Shown here piece by piece: positions 1-23,346 of a DNA stretch of 64,000 nt. Every line of letters starts with the position of its first letter. The stretch's first letter is position 1. The notes beneath the pieces are model-generated. The model was not told where the DNA came from. It ran no database searches and saw only the letters and a list, made by a program, of their open reading frames with translations. The position numbers and the translations under genes are program-made. The stretch is from Paralichthys olivaceus (taxonomy: Eukaryota; Chordata; Actinopteri; Pleuronectiformes; Paralichthyidae), in contig NC_091113.1 of NCBI RefSeq assembly GCF_024713975.1, positions 15,016,501 to 15,080,500 of the forward strand, written 5' to 3'.

Positions 1-545
1 GTTCTTACCTTTGCTGTACAAGCTCTTAAGAGTGACACAGACTCCACTTGTTGACTGTTCTCTGAGAGGAGAACCAGTGTGTTGTACACAGAACCGTCCC
101 CCCCAGTAGAAGCTCCTCAGACCCCTCGCCCGTCTTGTTTTCAGCCTCCCCCTCCTTTGACAACTCCCCTTAGTTTCTCTTGAGGTTGTTTGTGGCCGAG
201 TCTGCTGCTCTCAACCTCTTCATCTAATTAGCCTGCTTCAGTTCAGCCTGCAGAGACGGGATGTTTGGAGGTAATCTGACTCTCTCAGCAGATCAGCAGC
301 GCTGCAACTGTTCCTCTTCCTGCTGTGTGTGTGTGTTCACTTTCTCTGGCTACCAACTCCAGTTCTCAGGGAGTTTGTCTTTACCTCCTCCTGCTCCCCC
401 TCTTCTTTTACCCTCCCTCTCTCTTTCCAGCCTCTCCCCTGTCCAACCACCTCCAACCAAAATTGACTTGTTCACTGCTGCTTACGCCGTCTCTCACTCC
501 CCCTCACCCTCTGTGCTGTGTGTACATCTGAACACTCATTCACTG

Positions 546-546
<1 letters not shown>

Positions 547-583
<37 letters not shown>
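547..583. repeat. (CT)n microsatellite
   Basis: A nearly pure run of CT dinucleotides with one interruption. It generates Ser/Leu-rich spurious open frames on the plus strand. Confidence 0.9.
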
Positions 584-664
584 GTTGCTGGAGACCAGCT
601 GTGCCAGGGCCTCTTTTTTGTCTTTAGTCACCGTGGAGACGAGGATCCTTCTAAAAGGAGTTGG

Positions 665-728
665 GGGTGGGTGGGTGGGTGTGCATGTGTGTGTGTCTGG
701 CTATGCGTGTGTGTGTGTGTGTGTGTGC
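665..728. repeat. (GGGT)n / (GT)n compound microsatellite
   Basis: A short GGGT run grades into GT repeats interrupted by CATG and CTGGCTATGC. Low-complexity DNA with no coding meaning. Confidence 0.85.
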
Positions 729-1794
729 ATCCATCTGGTGTCCCATATTCCTCAAGAGCACGCACATTTGCCTTAGCGTCTTTTATTTCCTCCATGGCAA
801 TTTATGGGAAGTTGTACAGCAGACATTTTCAGTAATGGAGAGATTACTGATAAATTCATCAGATGGTTAATTTTCCTATGAAAGTTCCTCCTCTATTGAC
901 TCCTGCATCAGAGTTGAGGCCTGCTGTGTTCCAGGAAGGGTCTACTGGAACATCGGCTTTGATGAAAATCTATTGTGTGTGTGTGTCAACTAAAGGATAT
1001 TTGGACTTTCCGTGCTTATTCCATTCTTCCCAAAATGGCCATTACTCATTTCCTAAAACCTTATCAGAACACAACTCAGAGTTCCTACGTGGTCATTTAC
1101 ACATCCAGTAGCATGGAGCAATACACTTCACTCAACATGTTGTAAATAGAACACTGACATATTACAACTTTAGAAAGTCAATATGTGAGCAGATGTCCTC
1201 TGTCCAACTGACATGGGGTCAAATTAGCATTTATTTAGTATTAATTACGTTGATTCTTCTTTTTGCTGCGTTTGAGTCTTCACCTTCTCCCAATAGAAAT
1301 ATCTGATTAGATTTTGAATTGAAAATAAGTCACAAGCTGAAACAAAACAGAGACAGACTGTAAGGGAAATGTAACATGTTGATCATGCAGAATGTACTCA
1401 TGTTCATTTCCCACATGATTGATCGTGATTGAATCTTTACAATGTAACCTTGATCATGAATCCGGTGCAACTGATTGAATCTTGACCTGATTGCCTAAGC
1501 TGAGGCATTGTTGCCCTGATGTCACCCAAAGATCCTGACCTTTGGCTCAGAAACAACCTCAATCAGAGGGGGAGGAACGAGCCAAATGCATAAAGAGAAA
1601 GAACAGCCTCACATCGGCGTGCATATTACAAGCTAACATTTGTCTTGTGTACCATGCTCTGAGCATTAAAGTGTGACAATACTGTAAGAGAATTTTGTCT
1701 CGTTCCTCGTTGTCAGAGTGGGAGTGCAGAATTGCCACAACACAGACAGAACCAGAAAGATGCAAAAATGCTGCAACTATTAAACAGATTTTCA

Positions 1795-1900
1795 GACTTG
1801 GTGGAATGGGACATGGCACGGGTCAGGGCAGGACCCATTACACTTTTGGGTGGATCCAGACAAAGATAAAGGAACTTTTTTTTCCATGGACTATTTCTGG
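1795..1900 (+). repeat. Interspersed repeat, GGACATGGCACGGGTCAGG family
   Basis: The block with TGGGACATGGCACGGGTCAGG-like sequence, followed by ACCCATTAC and GGTGGATCCAGACAAAG, matches the layout of a dispersed element seen again in this window. Plus-orientation kin lie at 36425-36560, and reverse-orientation kin at about 11780-12085 and 39345-39470. The family is common in spiny-finned fish by recollection. Boundaries are approximate and no coding capacity is visible. Confidence 0.5.
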
Positions 1901-3880
1901 GATCTGGCGTTTTCAGGGGACTGATATTTATAATTGTTTGAAATTTGTTGCAGCGTAGCTGAATGTAGCTGCTATAGATCTTTTTTCAAGTGACATGGTA
2001 AAACTCATTGTTTGTTCAGTTTTAATTGGAGCCTGTGAAAGACTTCCTATTTACACAATTCAGACTTTGAGCTCAGTCAGCCCTGTACAGTCATCACTTA
2101 ACAGGAAATAACCTCTCACAGCTAATATTGTGTCAAAACCAAAAACAAGATTTGTCATCCTTCAGTATCCTCAAGTATGACAACTCTGAAGTTCAAAATA
2201 CAGTCTGTAAATATTCATCCCATCTTAAGTTTAAACAAGAAATCTATCTTGTGGACTGCTGCTGTGAAGGGGTCAACATGGCAGATCTCCTCGCATATTT
2301 GATTTTGGATATGTTTTTACACATGGTGCCCTTCATGACACAAGCTGGATCAAACCACCAACCTGGAAACAATCTGCTCACCCATCTGAGCCATGGCTCT
2401 CTCAAGAGAACGATGGATGTATTTGTGTAGATGTCATTGCCATTCATGGTAAGGGTCAGTAGTTTATGAGTAAGTAGGGAGCATGTTGTGCAACAATAAG
2501 CTCATTTGCATAGAGCTGGTCTCTACACAGCCTGTGTTTCAGTGGGTAACATGACAGCAATTTAACCCTGCGACCCCTGGTGCTGTCAGACACAGAGCAG
2601 CCTTTACAGCCTGAACTTTAATAAGCATGACTCACTCCACAGCTTCATTTTCATCCTGATGTACACACATTTACAGAACTCATAAACACTAAGTCTCCAA
2701 TAAGTCCTTCTATTACTGTATTATTATTATACTACCATGTATTTGCAGAGTAGATCAATGCTTAGACATATGACATCAGTCATCAAAAAGTTTCAGGATG
2801 GTCAAATATTATTATTATTATTAAGTAAATGCCAAGAATGCAATTACAGTTTATCTCAATTGTTTTTTGTAATTAAATCTTCTCCAAACAACATTTTAAA
2901 ACCAATAGATTTTTTATGTCAAAGAGAAAGAAACCCCGCAAATCCTTAGCATTTGAAAAGCTAACAACTGCAAATGTTTGTTATTTGACCTGGTAAATGA
3001 CACAAACTTAGTGATTATTTGCATAACTTTACATTGACATACCTTCATATCAACAACGCTGCCTTTTAATAATCAATGATTCCGAAGTAAATAGTGACAA
3101 TGGAGGGAATTACGTTTCTAGTTATTTAATTCAACAATCAATCACAACATTTAAATGTAAACTACCAACGTTAAAATTGGAGTAAATGGTCATTGGCCCT
3201 GATGGCTCAGTGCTGGTTTTGTTTTGATGCTATGTCCCTCCCAAACATCATATTGATATCTTATGAGGAGTCCACATGGGTCTGTTCTTGGTCCACTTCA
3301 TTTATTACTAGTTGACCAATTTTTCCACAGACACCTCAGAGGTCACACTGCTGTGTCTCGTGGTGTGGAAGGTTTCTTCATCTCTTTTTTGAACTGACAA
3401 GATAGTAAGATATTGATTTACAGACAGAAAATATGTATATGTATGTATATGTACAATGTATAGTGTTGTCATATGCTACTAAAACCTCATCCATTAACCC
3501 ACATAGTCAAGCTGATGATGCACATGTACAGGGTTAAATTACAGACAATACTTTTATCGTATAAACATTTGTATTGCAAATTTCCTCATCCCTCCCTCCT
3601 CCTTTCTATTGAAACAAAGCTGTCCTGAACTCTGGGCGGATGTCTGTTTTGAATCAAATTTCTTGTTTAACCCTTTGTTAATCTTGTTCTCCAAAGGTTT
3701 TTCTCCAGTGAACTGTAACCAGTTGTTGGCTGTGCAAGTGGGTGTGTATGTGCTGCTTTGATAAAGTACAGAAATATAATCAATAAAGAACCGCAGATCA
3801 GATCCACCCCTGCTGCACCCTAAACATGCTCCAGAGCAGTCACAGCAACAACAGCTGGTATTGATAAGGCAGCTATTTCA

Positions 3881-3903
<23 letters not shown>
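3881..3903. repeat. (GT)n microsatellite
   Basis: About eleven uninterrupted GT units followed by a short GA run. Confidence 0.9.
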
Positions 3904-3911
<8 letters not shown>

Positions 3912-5599
3912 GACATTACTGTTATAGTCCCTGTTATATATCAGATGGTCCTGCTATCAGGAAGGTTAAAAACAGCTCTGTTGACTCAATCTTATTTCAG
4001 TGTGTCATATCACCATGTTATACAAAAGGACATCCATGTGGTTGAATCCTGTCAGAGGGGTTTCAAACAGCACTAGGAAGGTTAATATGGAGCTTCACTA
4101 TTCACAGTCCAGCAGCAAAATAGCCCAAAAATCCAGTCAATCCTTGTAGAACTTGTCGAGGGGCATACTTTGATCCCTCTTTCACAGAACCATGACTCTT
4201 TCACTAAAGAACATATTTTGGAGGTTTTTCTAAACAGGGACCTGAGGAGTCTGTGTGTCAAACAAAGGTTAAACTGGCTAACTATTACATTGTTATATTG
4301 TTATTTCCATTCCTATGAATACTATCTATTACACCTTCGATCCACAGCAGAAAATATGATGATTGAATGTTCTATCCACTTTATCACCTTAATAATTATG
4401 TTCTGAGTCGTATGTAATGATGATAGGAGTTGCTGCAGTGTGTGATGTTTGTGACACAGCAATTCAGAATTGAGGGAATTGAACATTCTAATGGAACATG
4501 CAGGCATGTGCAAATATAAAACCCCAGCTTGCCATCTAGTGGTGTGAATACCATATAACACTGCTTGTAGCAGAGTGTGGGGAACACTCACTGGATTCCT
4601 TCCCATGATGCAGGTGTGCTACTACAGCTGAAAGAGGGGCTGCAAGAACATTTACTTTAGTCCACAGTAATGACAATTTCGTGAAAACCCCTTTAAATGA
4701 GACTGACTGGTTATCGGTTGAGTGCATGAGTTGGCAGGAACTTGATATATCAACTCCAGGCACCAACTTGGTTTGACAGGATGTTGCCAAGTTGGGAGTC
4801 AGTGTTTGAGCTGTCTTTCCACTACACAGTCTGGGCAGCTTTATCAGTGTGCTACATTAACTGAGATGAACGACAGGGCATTGAGATACACTAAAATCTC
4901 CCAGGGATTAAACATTTGCTCAGATAGATTAGCCTTTATGCAATTACGTATAAATGTTGCAGGCATTTGTGGTCCACCATCATCCAAATCTAATGTAGCC
5001 TAAGAGCTGTTGCAATGTTTAAATGCTGTTTGAAAATTTCAGTTTTCATTCTTCTTTGTAACTGATCAGAGGACTCAATTTGATTGGTTCCTAAAGTGCA
5101 CCTGTCTTGTCAAAAATGCCACTTACTAACAACACTAATAATAAATAAGACAATTTGTAGGAATTTTCATTTCAAGTATTGTGTAATCAATTTGCTTGAA
5201 TAATACATTTTCAAATTATGTTCAATGAAGTTAGGCTTTGCTCAAAACATTAGAGCTAAGATTAAACAAGCACTGACTTAAATGTGCTCCTTACTGAATC
5301 AGGAATTCTGCACGGGTGGACATATAATCGGCCCCTATGTAATTTGTAGCTCCTTCAATGGCGCAGATTTGGAAAAAAAATCCTAGCAGCTCTGCCACTG
5401 AGACGAGTGAAAACGTAAGGTTAACAATGATGCTCACGAGCAGCTCTGCTACGTTTTATTAGCATGATGCTCAGAACAGGGAGAGAGAGAGCTGTGGTTG
5501 CAGAATCCCCAGGGAGAGTGACGGGAGTGACAGAGGCAACAATGAGAGACTAGTAAAATTTCGGTAAATGTGTGTGTCATCTGCATAACACATTTTGTT

Positions 5600-5960
5600 G
5601 TTTTCTTTAAACTGAGCTAGTGCGGAGATGTTGAACAGAAGAGGCCCCAGAATGGAGCCATGGGGAACTCCTCATTTTTGTCCACTCAGATGTGGACAAA
5701 AACAAGAGATAATTCATGTGGGATTCAAACCAGGTAATTGCTGTGGCAGGAGGTTCCAGTTGTTGAGGTCGAATGCAGCAGAGATCAATCAATCAATCAA
5801 TTACATTTTATTTGTATAGTCCATATTCACACATCACGATTTGTCTCATAGGGCTTTAACAAGGTGTGACATCCTCTGCCCTTCACCCTCAACAAGACAA
5901 AGGAAAAACTACCAAAGAAACATTTGAACAGGGGAAAAGAACATAGAAACCTCAGTTAAA
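5600..5960 (+). repeat. Composite interspersed repeat upstream of cdr2l
   Basis: The left part carries GAGGCCCCAGAATGGAGCC and GGATTCAAACCAGGTAATTG. The right part begins with an ATCA tetranucleotide run and continues as ATTTTATTTGTATAG, GGGCTTTAACAAGGTGTGAC and AGGAAAAACTACC. Both parts resemble repeats that recur in percomorph genomes. A related left part occurs near 9068. The ATCA run may be the microsatellite tail of a short retroposon. Class not determined. Confidence 0.6.
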
Positions 5961-6039
5961 GATCCAATTAAACACGTTTTTGTACTGGATGTGGGGTGAA
6001 AACTGAGGTGCAACGTGACGCTTACGAGCAGCACTTGAA

Positions 6040-6399
6040 GGCATCATGGGCGCGCAGCTGATAACAGGGACGAGCTGTGGTTGTTGCAACATCGCTGCCA
6101 CGTCCGAGGATCCTCTGCTGCGGCTCTGAGCGCCGGGATGGGCCGGTGCCGGGCGGAGATGGGGGGATGACGGGTGGGAGTGACCGAGGAAACACGGAGG
6201 AGAGGAGGGAGGAAAGAGGAAACACGTAGAGACACGACACACCAACAAAAAAACAGTCTGCGTGCAGCTCCAGACTCTAGGAGCGTCCGCTGCCTCCTGG
6301 AGGAGCCTGACCGCCGGAGAGCTCCATTGTTCGGACGCGCACAGGCTCGATTCTCCGGGTTCCTCCCACCCCTCTGGTTCTGGACGAAGGGGGTCACCC
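6040..6399 (+). promoter_or_regulatory. cdr2l: CpG-rich promoter/5'UTR of cdr2l
   Basis: GC and CpG content rise sharply compared with the AT-rich flanks (runs such as GGGCGCGCAG, CGGGATGGGCCGGTGCCGGG and GAGCGTCCGC) and remain high up to the first coding ATG. No TATA box was evident. This is where a CpG-island promoter and untranslated exon would be expected. The transcription start is inferred, not seen. Confidence 0.55.
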
Positions 6400-17653
<11,254 letters not shown>

Positions 17654-17771
17654 TGGTTCACTGTTTGGTTGATTAGAGGACGGTAATGTGTCTGAGAATA
17701 GGTTTAGTGTAAACATTCTTATAGAGGGCGCTATTGCGGAAACTGCTAAATTCTAGTATAGTTCACTTTCG

Positions 17772-18376
17772 CTGCATCCACACTAATATGTTTTTGTTCG
17801 AAAACGCATCAACCACAGATTCACGTGGCATCCCACTACTCTGCAGTTTGGAAACGTTGCTTGACCTGTTTTAGTCTGAAACTCTGGGGCTATGTTTTAG
17901 TCTGGACGGGCAGAAATGGAGATTTTTAGGAACAATGACATAGATATTTACCCCTGCTTGCTGATTGGGTCTTTTTGGTCATGACGTCATGACTCACAAA
18001 TTTGTCAGGCTCCTATCACATGAACCTCTTTCATTAGAAAACAAACGGCAGTTGCCTTAGCTACCAATGCAGAACGCAACATGGATCATCAATTACTAGT
18101 GTTGCGCAGTTAAATTCTGTATTTTACAATGATATAACTGTTAACATGAGTACGAGGCAAGCTATTATTGGAGCAATCTGCTACAATTCCCGTGTCCAGT
18201 GGGACGAGCATGGCTTCCTGTTTGCATCCGGACACATGCCCAGTGTATGCGAGTGGTCACATTATATGCGTTTTCAGGCGTGTTGGTATGCACAGGGATA
18301 AAAAACTGATACTGAGCCTAAACGATATGTGGACAAAGGTCGTTTTAGTTTGAATACGTATTCATATGGATGTAGT
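17772..18376. repeat. MITE-like element with imperfect terminal inverted repeats
   Basis: The left end reads CTGCATCCACACTAATATG. The reverse complement of the right end reads CTACATCCATATGAATACG, about 14 of 19 matching. The interior is non-coding and includes GTTTTAGTCTGGACGGGCAG. This is the layout of a non-autonomous DNA transposon. A target duplication was not identified with confidence. Confidence 0.55.
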
Positions 18377-18631
18377 CTTTATCTGAGGTCAAACTAGACT
18401 GCATGGCTTTAATCCGGAATTGAAACCTTCCAGCATACACAAGTATCTGATTTGCATGTGATCAATTTCAAAACCCTGCAGAATTTAGTTGAATGCAGTA
18501 TATAAAACATGAATTCATCTGTTGAGAACTATAGATTACTCCCCTCTTATCATTTGATTCAGTGTTTCTACTTGATATATTCTGGCTTCCCTGCCTTAAT
18601 ACCGTGGGCATATACTACACCACAATAACAC

Positions 18632-18637
18632 AATAAA
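18632..18637 (+). terminator. cdr2l: Candidate cdr2l polyadenylation signal AATAAA
   Basis: A canonical hexamer in CAATAAAAGC about 0.98 kb after the stop codon. It lies beyond the 17772-18376 element, so the 3'UTR would have to contain that repeat. A non-canonical upstream site is equally possible. Confidence 0.3.
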
Positions 18638-18765
18638 AGCAACATGTCTGTGATGCTCACAACTGCACTTAATGCTGAGGCTTAATGAGAAAATTGCTGC
18701 AGGAACATGAGTGGAAATCGATAGATTTGTTATTATAGCGGACTAACATTTGTGTGATTGCATTG

Positions 18766-19072
18766 AAGGTCCAGTGTGTAAGATTTAGGTTAAAGGGATT
18801 TTTGGCAGAAATTGAATATAAAATTATCCCAGTGATGTTTTCACTGATGTGTTTCATCTAAATTGTATGAATTACATGGAGGGGGGTCCTCTCTGTGGAG
18901 GCCGCCATGTTTTTTACTGTCATCCAAACTGGACAAACTAAAACCTTTTGAGTTTTCATGAAAACTGAAGTTCCCTGCAGGTTCTCTTTCATGTTTTGAA
19001 GGGGAGGGTGAAATGAAGGGTATTCAGCTGCAACATGCAACTTCACCTCTAAATTCTACACACTGAACCTTT
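18766..19072. repeat. MITE-like element (AAGGTCCAGTGTGTAAGA ends)
   Basis: Starts AAGGTCCAGTGTGTAAGATT and ends with its near-reverse complement (AATTCTACACACTGAACCTT), giving terminal inverted repeats of about 20 bp around a 270-bp non-coding core that includes GAGGCCGCCATGTTTTTTACT. Size and structure fit a non-autonomous DNA transposon of a type I recall as abundant in teleosts. Confidence 0.7.
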
Positions 19073-19429
19073 AAGAAAGATAAAGATTGACCCTCTCACA
19101 TATTGACGCAAATGACGCGTGTGTGTGTCTGTGCCTTTTGTGGAGTAGAATGACATTTTGAGAAGTCTTTGAAGGAGTTTTAATGAGAAGATCAAATCCA
19201 CTGTCATGCCTGGCTACAGCTAGTAGCTGATTTTCCTTGCATGGCAAAAAGACTGAAATCAGGGGGTAGTGGCGACATTGACACGTTTTGGTTGTACCAG
19301 ACTATTTCTTGGCCAGAAACAGTAACGCTCTGGAAGGTGGTTTCTATTAGTTTTGAATAGAGCCAAGTCCACAGTTTTGCTCTATTTCTATTCTTTGTTC
19401 TAAGCAAAGACTTAGATGGATGAGAAAAA

Positions 19430-20020
19430 TGTGTCTCAACCACCACCTGGTGGCTGGCTGCAGTATAGGACATAAATCCACCTCAATGTTAGATAGTCAG
19501 AATACACATCAAATACATTTACAAAAATACAAATAACATCATATAGTTTATGTCATTGTAGGTAGCTGTTATCACACTGATGTTAGGTCAAGTGCTCATT
19601 TTCAGGTAATTTTGATGTTAATTAGTTATTGGATGCTATAAAAACAGGCTGAAAAGTCATGATTGACAGCTGAGACTGACTCACGATTGGTTGAACACAT
19701 TTATTGGCGGTACCGTGCTACTGAGGCTCCATCCTCCTATGGCTAATGCATAGACTCTGGCTCTAAATGCACAAGATGGCAGCCTCCATGTCGGGATATT
19801 TTGGCTTCATTTCTGGATAGTGGGAGGAAGTAGAGATGCGTCGTCCAGCTTTATATACAGTCTCTATGGTGCTAAGCTAACCTGCTGCTGGCTGTGGCTT
19901 CATGTTTAACATACATACATTAAGTGGTATCAGTCTTTCTTCAGATACCTCAAACTGTCAGCGAGAAAGCAAATAATGATATTTCTAATTCGAAAATGTT
20001 CAACTGTGTTGCTGATTATG
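19430..20020 (+). repeat. Composite interspersed repeat
   Basis: Landmarks are CCACCTGGTGGCTGGCTGCAG, AATGCACAAGATGGCAGCCTC, ATATACAGTCTCTATGGTGC and GCTGGCTGTGGCTTCATG. They occur in this order in a repeat I recall from many fish genomes. A short piece of the same left end (TGGCTGGCTGCAGTAAAGGTC) lies near 10655 inside cdr2l intron 1. Classification uncertain. Confidence 0.5.
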
Positions 20021-20373
20021 TCGACGTGGTCTCAGCATTTAAAATCAAGTGAAAAAAGAGGTTGCTAACTGGGGAGCTTCAGAAAAGGCAGACTAGAGTT
20101 TTTGTTTCCTTTCAGAAATTATACATGTCCCTCTAAGTCACTTCAACTCTCTTATAAGAATTGCAGTAGGTCTTCATATGGACCACAACAAAGCTGTTGG
20201 GTCAAAAAGAAACCTGCCCATTGAAATTTAAGAAGCATTGCTGTTTATTCACTGTACAGAACAATACCTACAGTGTATGCTGCACGCTTATTTTACTTAC
20301 TAGATAACCGGTTCAACCAGCTGTGTCGGAGTGATGCTTCCACTAAATGCTAAAAAGCCGCTGCAGCAATGAT

Positions 20374-20556
20374 GCAACAATTGATGCATATCGTTGTTTT
20401 CACCTAGCAGTCTTACCAAACTATAAACTAACCTGCAACAATTGACACATATTGTTGTTTTCACCTAGCAGTCTTACCAAACTATAAATTAACCTGCAAC
20501 AATTGATGCATATTGTTGTTTTCACCTAGCAGTCTTACCAAACTATAAACTAACCT
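20374..20556. repeat. 3 x 61-bp tandem repeat
   Basis: Three head-to-tail copies begin at 20374, 20435 and 20496, each opening GCAACAATTGA and closing TATAAACTAACCT or its one-base variant. Copies differ at only a few positions, suggesting recent expansion. Each unit includes CACCTAGCAGTCTTACC. No coding capacity. Confidence 0.92.
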
Positions 20557-21353
20557 GCAAATATATTGCACCTTTTTTCACAGTATACAATACCTATGCC
20601 TTTTTTTCTAGGTAACGTCTTGCAGTGTGTATAAACCTTTGTTATTATGAATGTCACTCCAACTAATATTTTATATCCGATCCTTCTGTTAAATTCAAAA
20701 TGTAACGAAGCTTGAATCCTTTCCAGCTGACACCAGAAGAGGCCCTATGTGTGTTTTGAAAAAGGATGGATGATAATTCTGCAACCTGGTACTGAGGATA
20801 CAGAGGAGTCTGTTACATCCTGATGAAGTCAAGGTTAATTTACAGTTGCTGAAATGCAATTCCTGTGGATATGATGTATAAAGTGCATTGGAGGTCAATG
20901 CTCATGTCTGTTAGGATGATGGAAGTGGGGGACGAGGGATGAACATGTGTTAGTGTAGACAAACCAGAGCCTGGCTCTCAAGGTTTCTGTACCGTGATGT
21001 CTCACCAGTTTTGACGCCTCTTATTTTTCATATTTAGGATAACTAATACGAAATTGTGCCTGCGTATTTATTTGTGTGTGAATGTTTTACTTTTTCAGTG
21101 CCTATATGTGAATGTCACTAACATACTGTCCGAATAAACCCATTTCATTTGCTTTACTTACTTGTACATTATTAGTTGATAAGATATTGTCATTCAAGAT
21201 TACTCTGGTCATGTCATTATTGAACCCACTTTTAATAAAGCATTGATATAATGCACCCTGTTGTATTGTATTCACTGTTTCTACATTGATCGGAGAAATT
21301 AAAAAGAAAAATGTGCAGTGCAGCAAATTACTTCATTAATTCACAAGTGACTG

Positions 21354-21354
21354 A

Positions 21355-21380
<26 letters not shown>
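21354..21380. repeat. (TG)n microsatellite
   Basis: A run of about thirteen TG units, non-coding. Confidence 0.88.
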
Positions 21381-21385
<5 letters not shown>

Positions 21386-22055
21386 GTACTTGTGAAGACC
21401 ATTTCAAGCATAGACCTTAAAGAGAGGACATTTTTGCCGGTCCTCACTTTTTCAATGCACTGTTTGAGGGTTAAGACTTGGTTTTATGGTTAGAATTAGG
21501 TTTAGGCTAAGGTAAGGCATTTTGTTGTGTTTGTTAAGGTTAGGTTGAGGGACTAAGGAATGCATTATGCCAGTAAGTGTCCTCACAAGTATAGAGAGAG
21601 AAATGTGTGTAAGGTATATAAGGGGGGATTACATTTTTCAAAAGTAAAAAATGCTTCAAGTTGCATCTATAAAAATTGCTTTCAGTGGATATTGCTATAG
21701 CATGTAAGATTATGTAGGGAACATAGCAATGGTAATGAGGGGGACATCTCTCTGTTACTCCAAGGATATGGGCCCTGACCCCCTTCCTCTCCCCGCGTAA
21801 TCCGCCCCTGGTGATCACGCACCTTGATAAATCTTCAATTATAAAATAGTTCGGTAGATTATAGAAAACCAAACAACCCAACACATCAAATCAATAAAGC
21901 TGCGCTTATAGTAACTCACCATAACAGTCCCAGTTAGTCCCAGTTTGTACCGGAACTGGAAACCTGTGTTAGACTGCAACGATCGTGCTCATTCATAGCG
22001 TGTATGTATGTAAGATAGGTGTAAATACTATATATGTTTTTTCAATAGTCAATCT

Positions 22056-22128
22056 GACCGCGTGGCCTAATGGATAAGGCGTCTGACTTCGGATCAGAAG
22101 ATTGAGGGTTCGAGTCCCTTCGTGGTCG
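22056..22128 (+). tRNA. tRNA-Arg (anticodon TCG)
   Basis: A complete 73-nt cloverleaf without an intron. The seven-pair acceptor stem is GACCGCG with CGTGGTC (one G-T pair). The D arm lies around GCCTAATGGATAAGGC. The anticodon stem TCTGA/TCAGA holds loop CTTCGGA with anticodon TCG at 22089-22091, reading CGA. The T arm contains the B box GGTTCGAGTCC and the discriminator is G. A TTTTT run at 22130-22134 is the RNA polymerase III terminator. CCA is not encoded, as usual in eukaryotes. It appears intact and functional. Confidence 0.97.
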
Positions 22129-22199
22129 CTTTTTGCTTTTGGCCAGCGGATGTAATTCATTGTGAAAGTGCATCACATCGGTTTTATACATTTCTTGTT

Positions 22200-22370
22200 C
22201 ACAATATTTACGAGAAATGACATAAGTAGAAATAAATGTAGAAATAAATGTAGAAATAAATTTGGAAATAAATGCATAAACAAATGTGGAAATAAATAAA
22301 TAAATGTGGAAATAACTAAATAAATGTCTTAATTTATTTCCACATTTATTTATTTCTGTATTTCTGTGTC
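22200..22370. repeat. AATAAATG-type tandem repeat with a long perfect hairpin
   Basis: Short tandem units built from GTAGAAATAAAT and GTGGAAATAAAT lead into an inverted repeat with arms 22294-22315 and 22334-22355. The arms are 22 bp, perfectly complementary, and separated by 18 nt. The element sits between two tRNA genes. It resembles the end of a palindromic AT-rich MITE; origin not determined. Confidence 0.75.
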
Positions 22371-22465
22371 ATATGCAAATGAGTAGGGGCGGCCCTGACC
22401 TCAGTCTTGAGCAGGATTGGTCAATTGAGCAATCCAGACAGAAGCAATCTGTTCCTAACGAATCT

Positions 22466-22499
22466 TCTGTGTGTTTGTGTGTGTGTTTGTGTGTTTGTG

Positions 22500-22565
<66 letters not shown>

Positions 22566-22590
22566 TGTGTGTTTGTGTGTGTGTGTGTGT
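22466..22590. repeat. (GT)n microsatellite with TTGT interruptions
   Basis: About 125 bp of GT units punctuated by regular TTTGTG steps. Immediately downstream is a 52-bp block that recurs after another GT tract at 56537 (see findings). Its translations in both directions are artefacts. Confidence 0.93.
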
Positions 22591-22733
22591 TTTGGAGGGG
22601 GATAGGGAAGGGAAGGAATCAAAAGTATAGCAATGGAGGGAGATCGAAAAGAGCGACTCAGTCAAAATAGAAACAGTAACAATACATCCGGTTCTGAGTA
22701 TATAACCAATCTAGTTAGAAGTAGGCGATATAC

Positions 22734-22805
22734 AGCAGAGTGGCGCAGCGGAAGCGTGCTGGGCCCATAACCCAGAGGTCGATGGATCGAAACCATCCTC
22801 TGCTA
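22734..22805 (+). tRNA. Initiator tRNA-Met (anticodon CAT)
   Basis: A 72-nt intronless cloverleaf. The acceptor stem AGCAGAG/CTCTGCT begins with A1-T72, a eukaryotic initiator hallmark. The anticodon stem has the initiator G-C pairs (GGG/CCC) and anticodon CAT at 22766-22768. The T loop reads ATCGAAA, with A replacing the usual T54, also initiator-specific. The discriminator is A. A long T run from 22807 terminates polymerase III. It is therefore an initiator and not an elongator methionine tRNA. Confidence 0.97.
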
Positions 22806-23315
22806 ATTTTTTTTTTTTTTTCTTTTTTGAAAACTGGATCATTGGATTTACAAACTCTAGGGACAAATACATATTTAGATTCATGCTGATTGCAAGTAAA
22901 AGAGCTAATAGACAGAAAATCCCAGATGGAGGATTTTGTGGAGGTGTTAAATAGTGTAGAGGTTTGACGGAGCTAAAGAGAATGAATCAAATATGCTACC
23001 AATTAAATCAGACCTTATTAAAAGAAGAGAACGGACGATAGAGCCCCTTAGTTCAAAGCTACACATGTAAATATGTTCTTTGTTGTTGTTATATTTGTTT
23101 CTAAAGTAAAATCTTGACTATCTATGTGGACATAAATATTAGTTACAGGAGCGCTGATGGATACAAGTAGGAGTTTAAAAACTGCTTTTATTATTATCAT
23201 TCACTCTGTGTATGCATATGAAAAGAAGTGGGCTGTTATGGAGATATTTGATGTTAAATATTGAATTGTTTACAAGCGACTTCACTTATTGTTCATGTAT
23301 AAAAGCAAGAAAAAT

Positions 23316-23346
<31 letters not shown>

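Larger units (their letters stand above)
1..5600. other. Upstream intergenic DNA, no gene recognised
   Basis: No open frame here resembles a known protein family. The longest frames are translations of CT and GT microsatellites between about 320 and 830. The stretch contains a (CT)n tract, GGGT/GT tracts, a (GT)n tract near 3881, and a diverged copy of an interspersed repeat near 1795-1900. It could be distal upstream DNA of cdr2l or intron/UTR of a gene outside the window. Sequence alone does not decide. Confidence 0.5.
17654..22055. other. cdr2l 3' flank and repeat-rich intergenic DNA
   Basis: The cdr2l 3'UTR should begin here. A possible polyadenylation hexamer AATAAA lies at 18632-18637. 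Beyond it the sequence is mostly repeat-derived and non-coding: a TIR-bearing element at 17772-18376, a MITE-like element at 18766-19072, a composite repeat at 19430-20020 and a 61-bp tandem array at 20374-20556. No protein gene or structured RNA was recognised up to the tRNA-Arg. Confidence 0.6.

Noticed and set aside
261-870. Several overlapping open frames of 60-171 codons at the left edge
   Set aside because: They are translations of CT and GT microsatellites (Ser/Leu or Val/Cys runs) with no family resemblance or splice context.
22369-22670. Thr/His- or Val/Cys-repeat proteins in both directions
   Set aside because: They are pure readings of the GT microsatellite.
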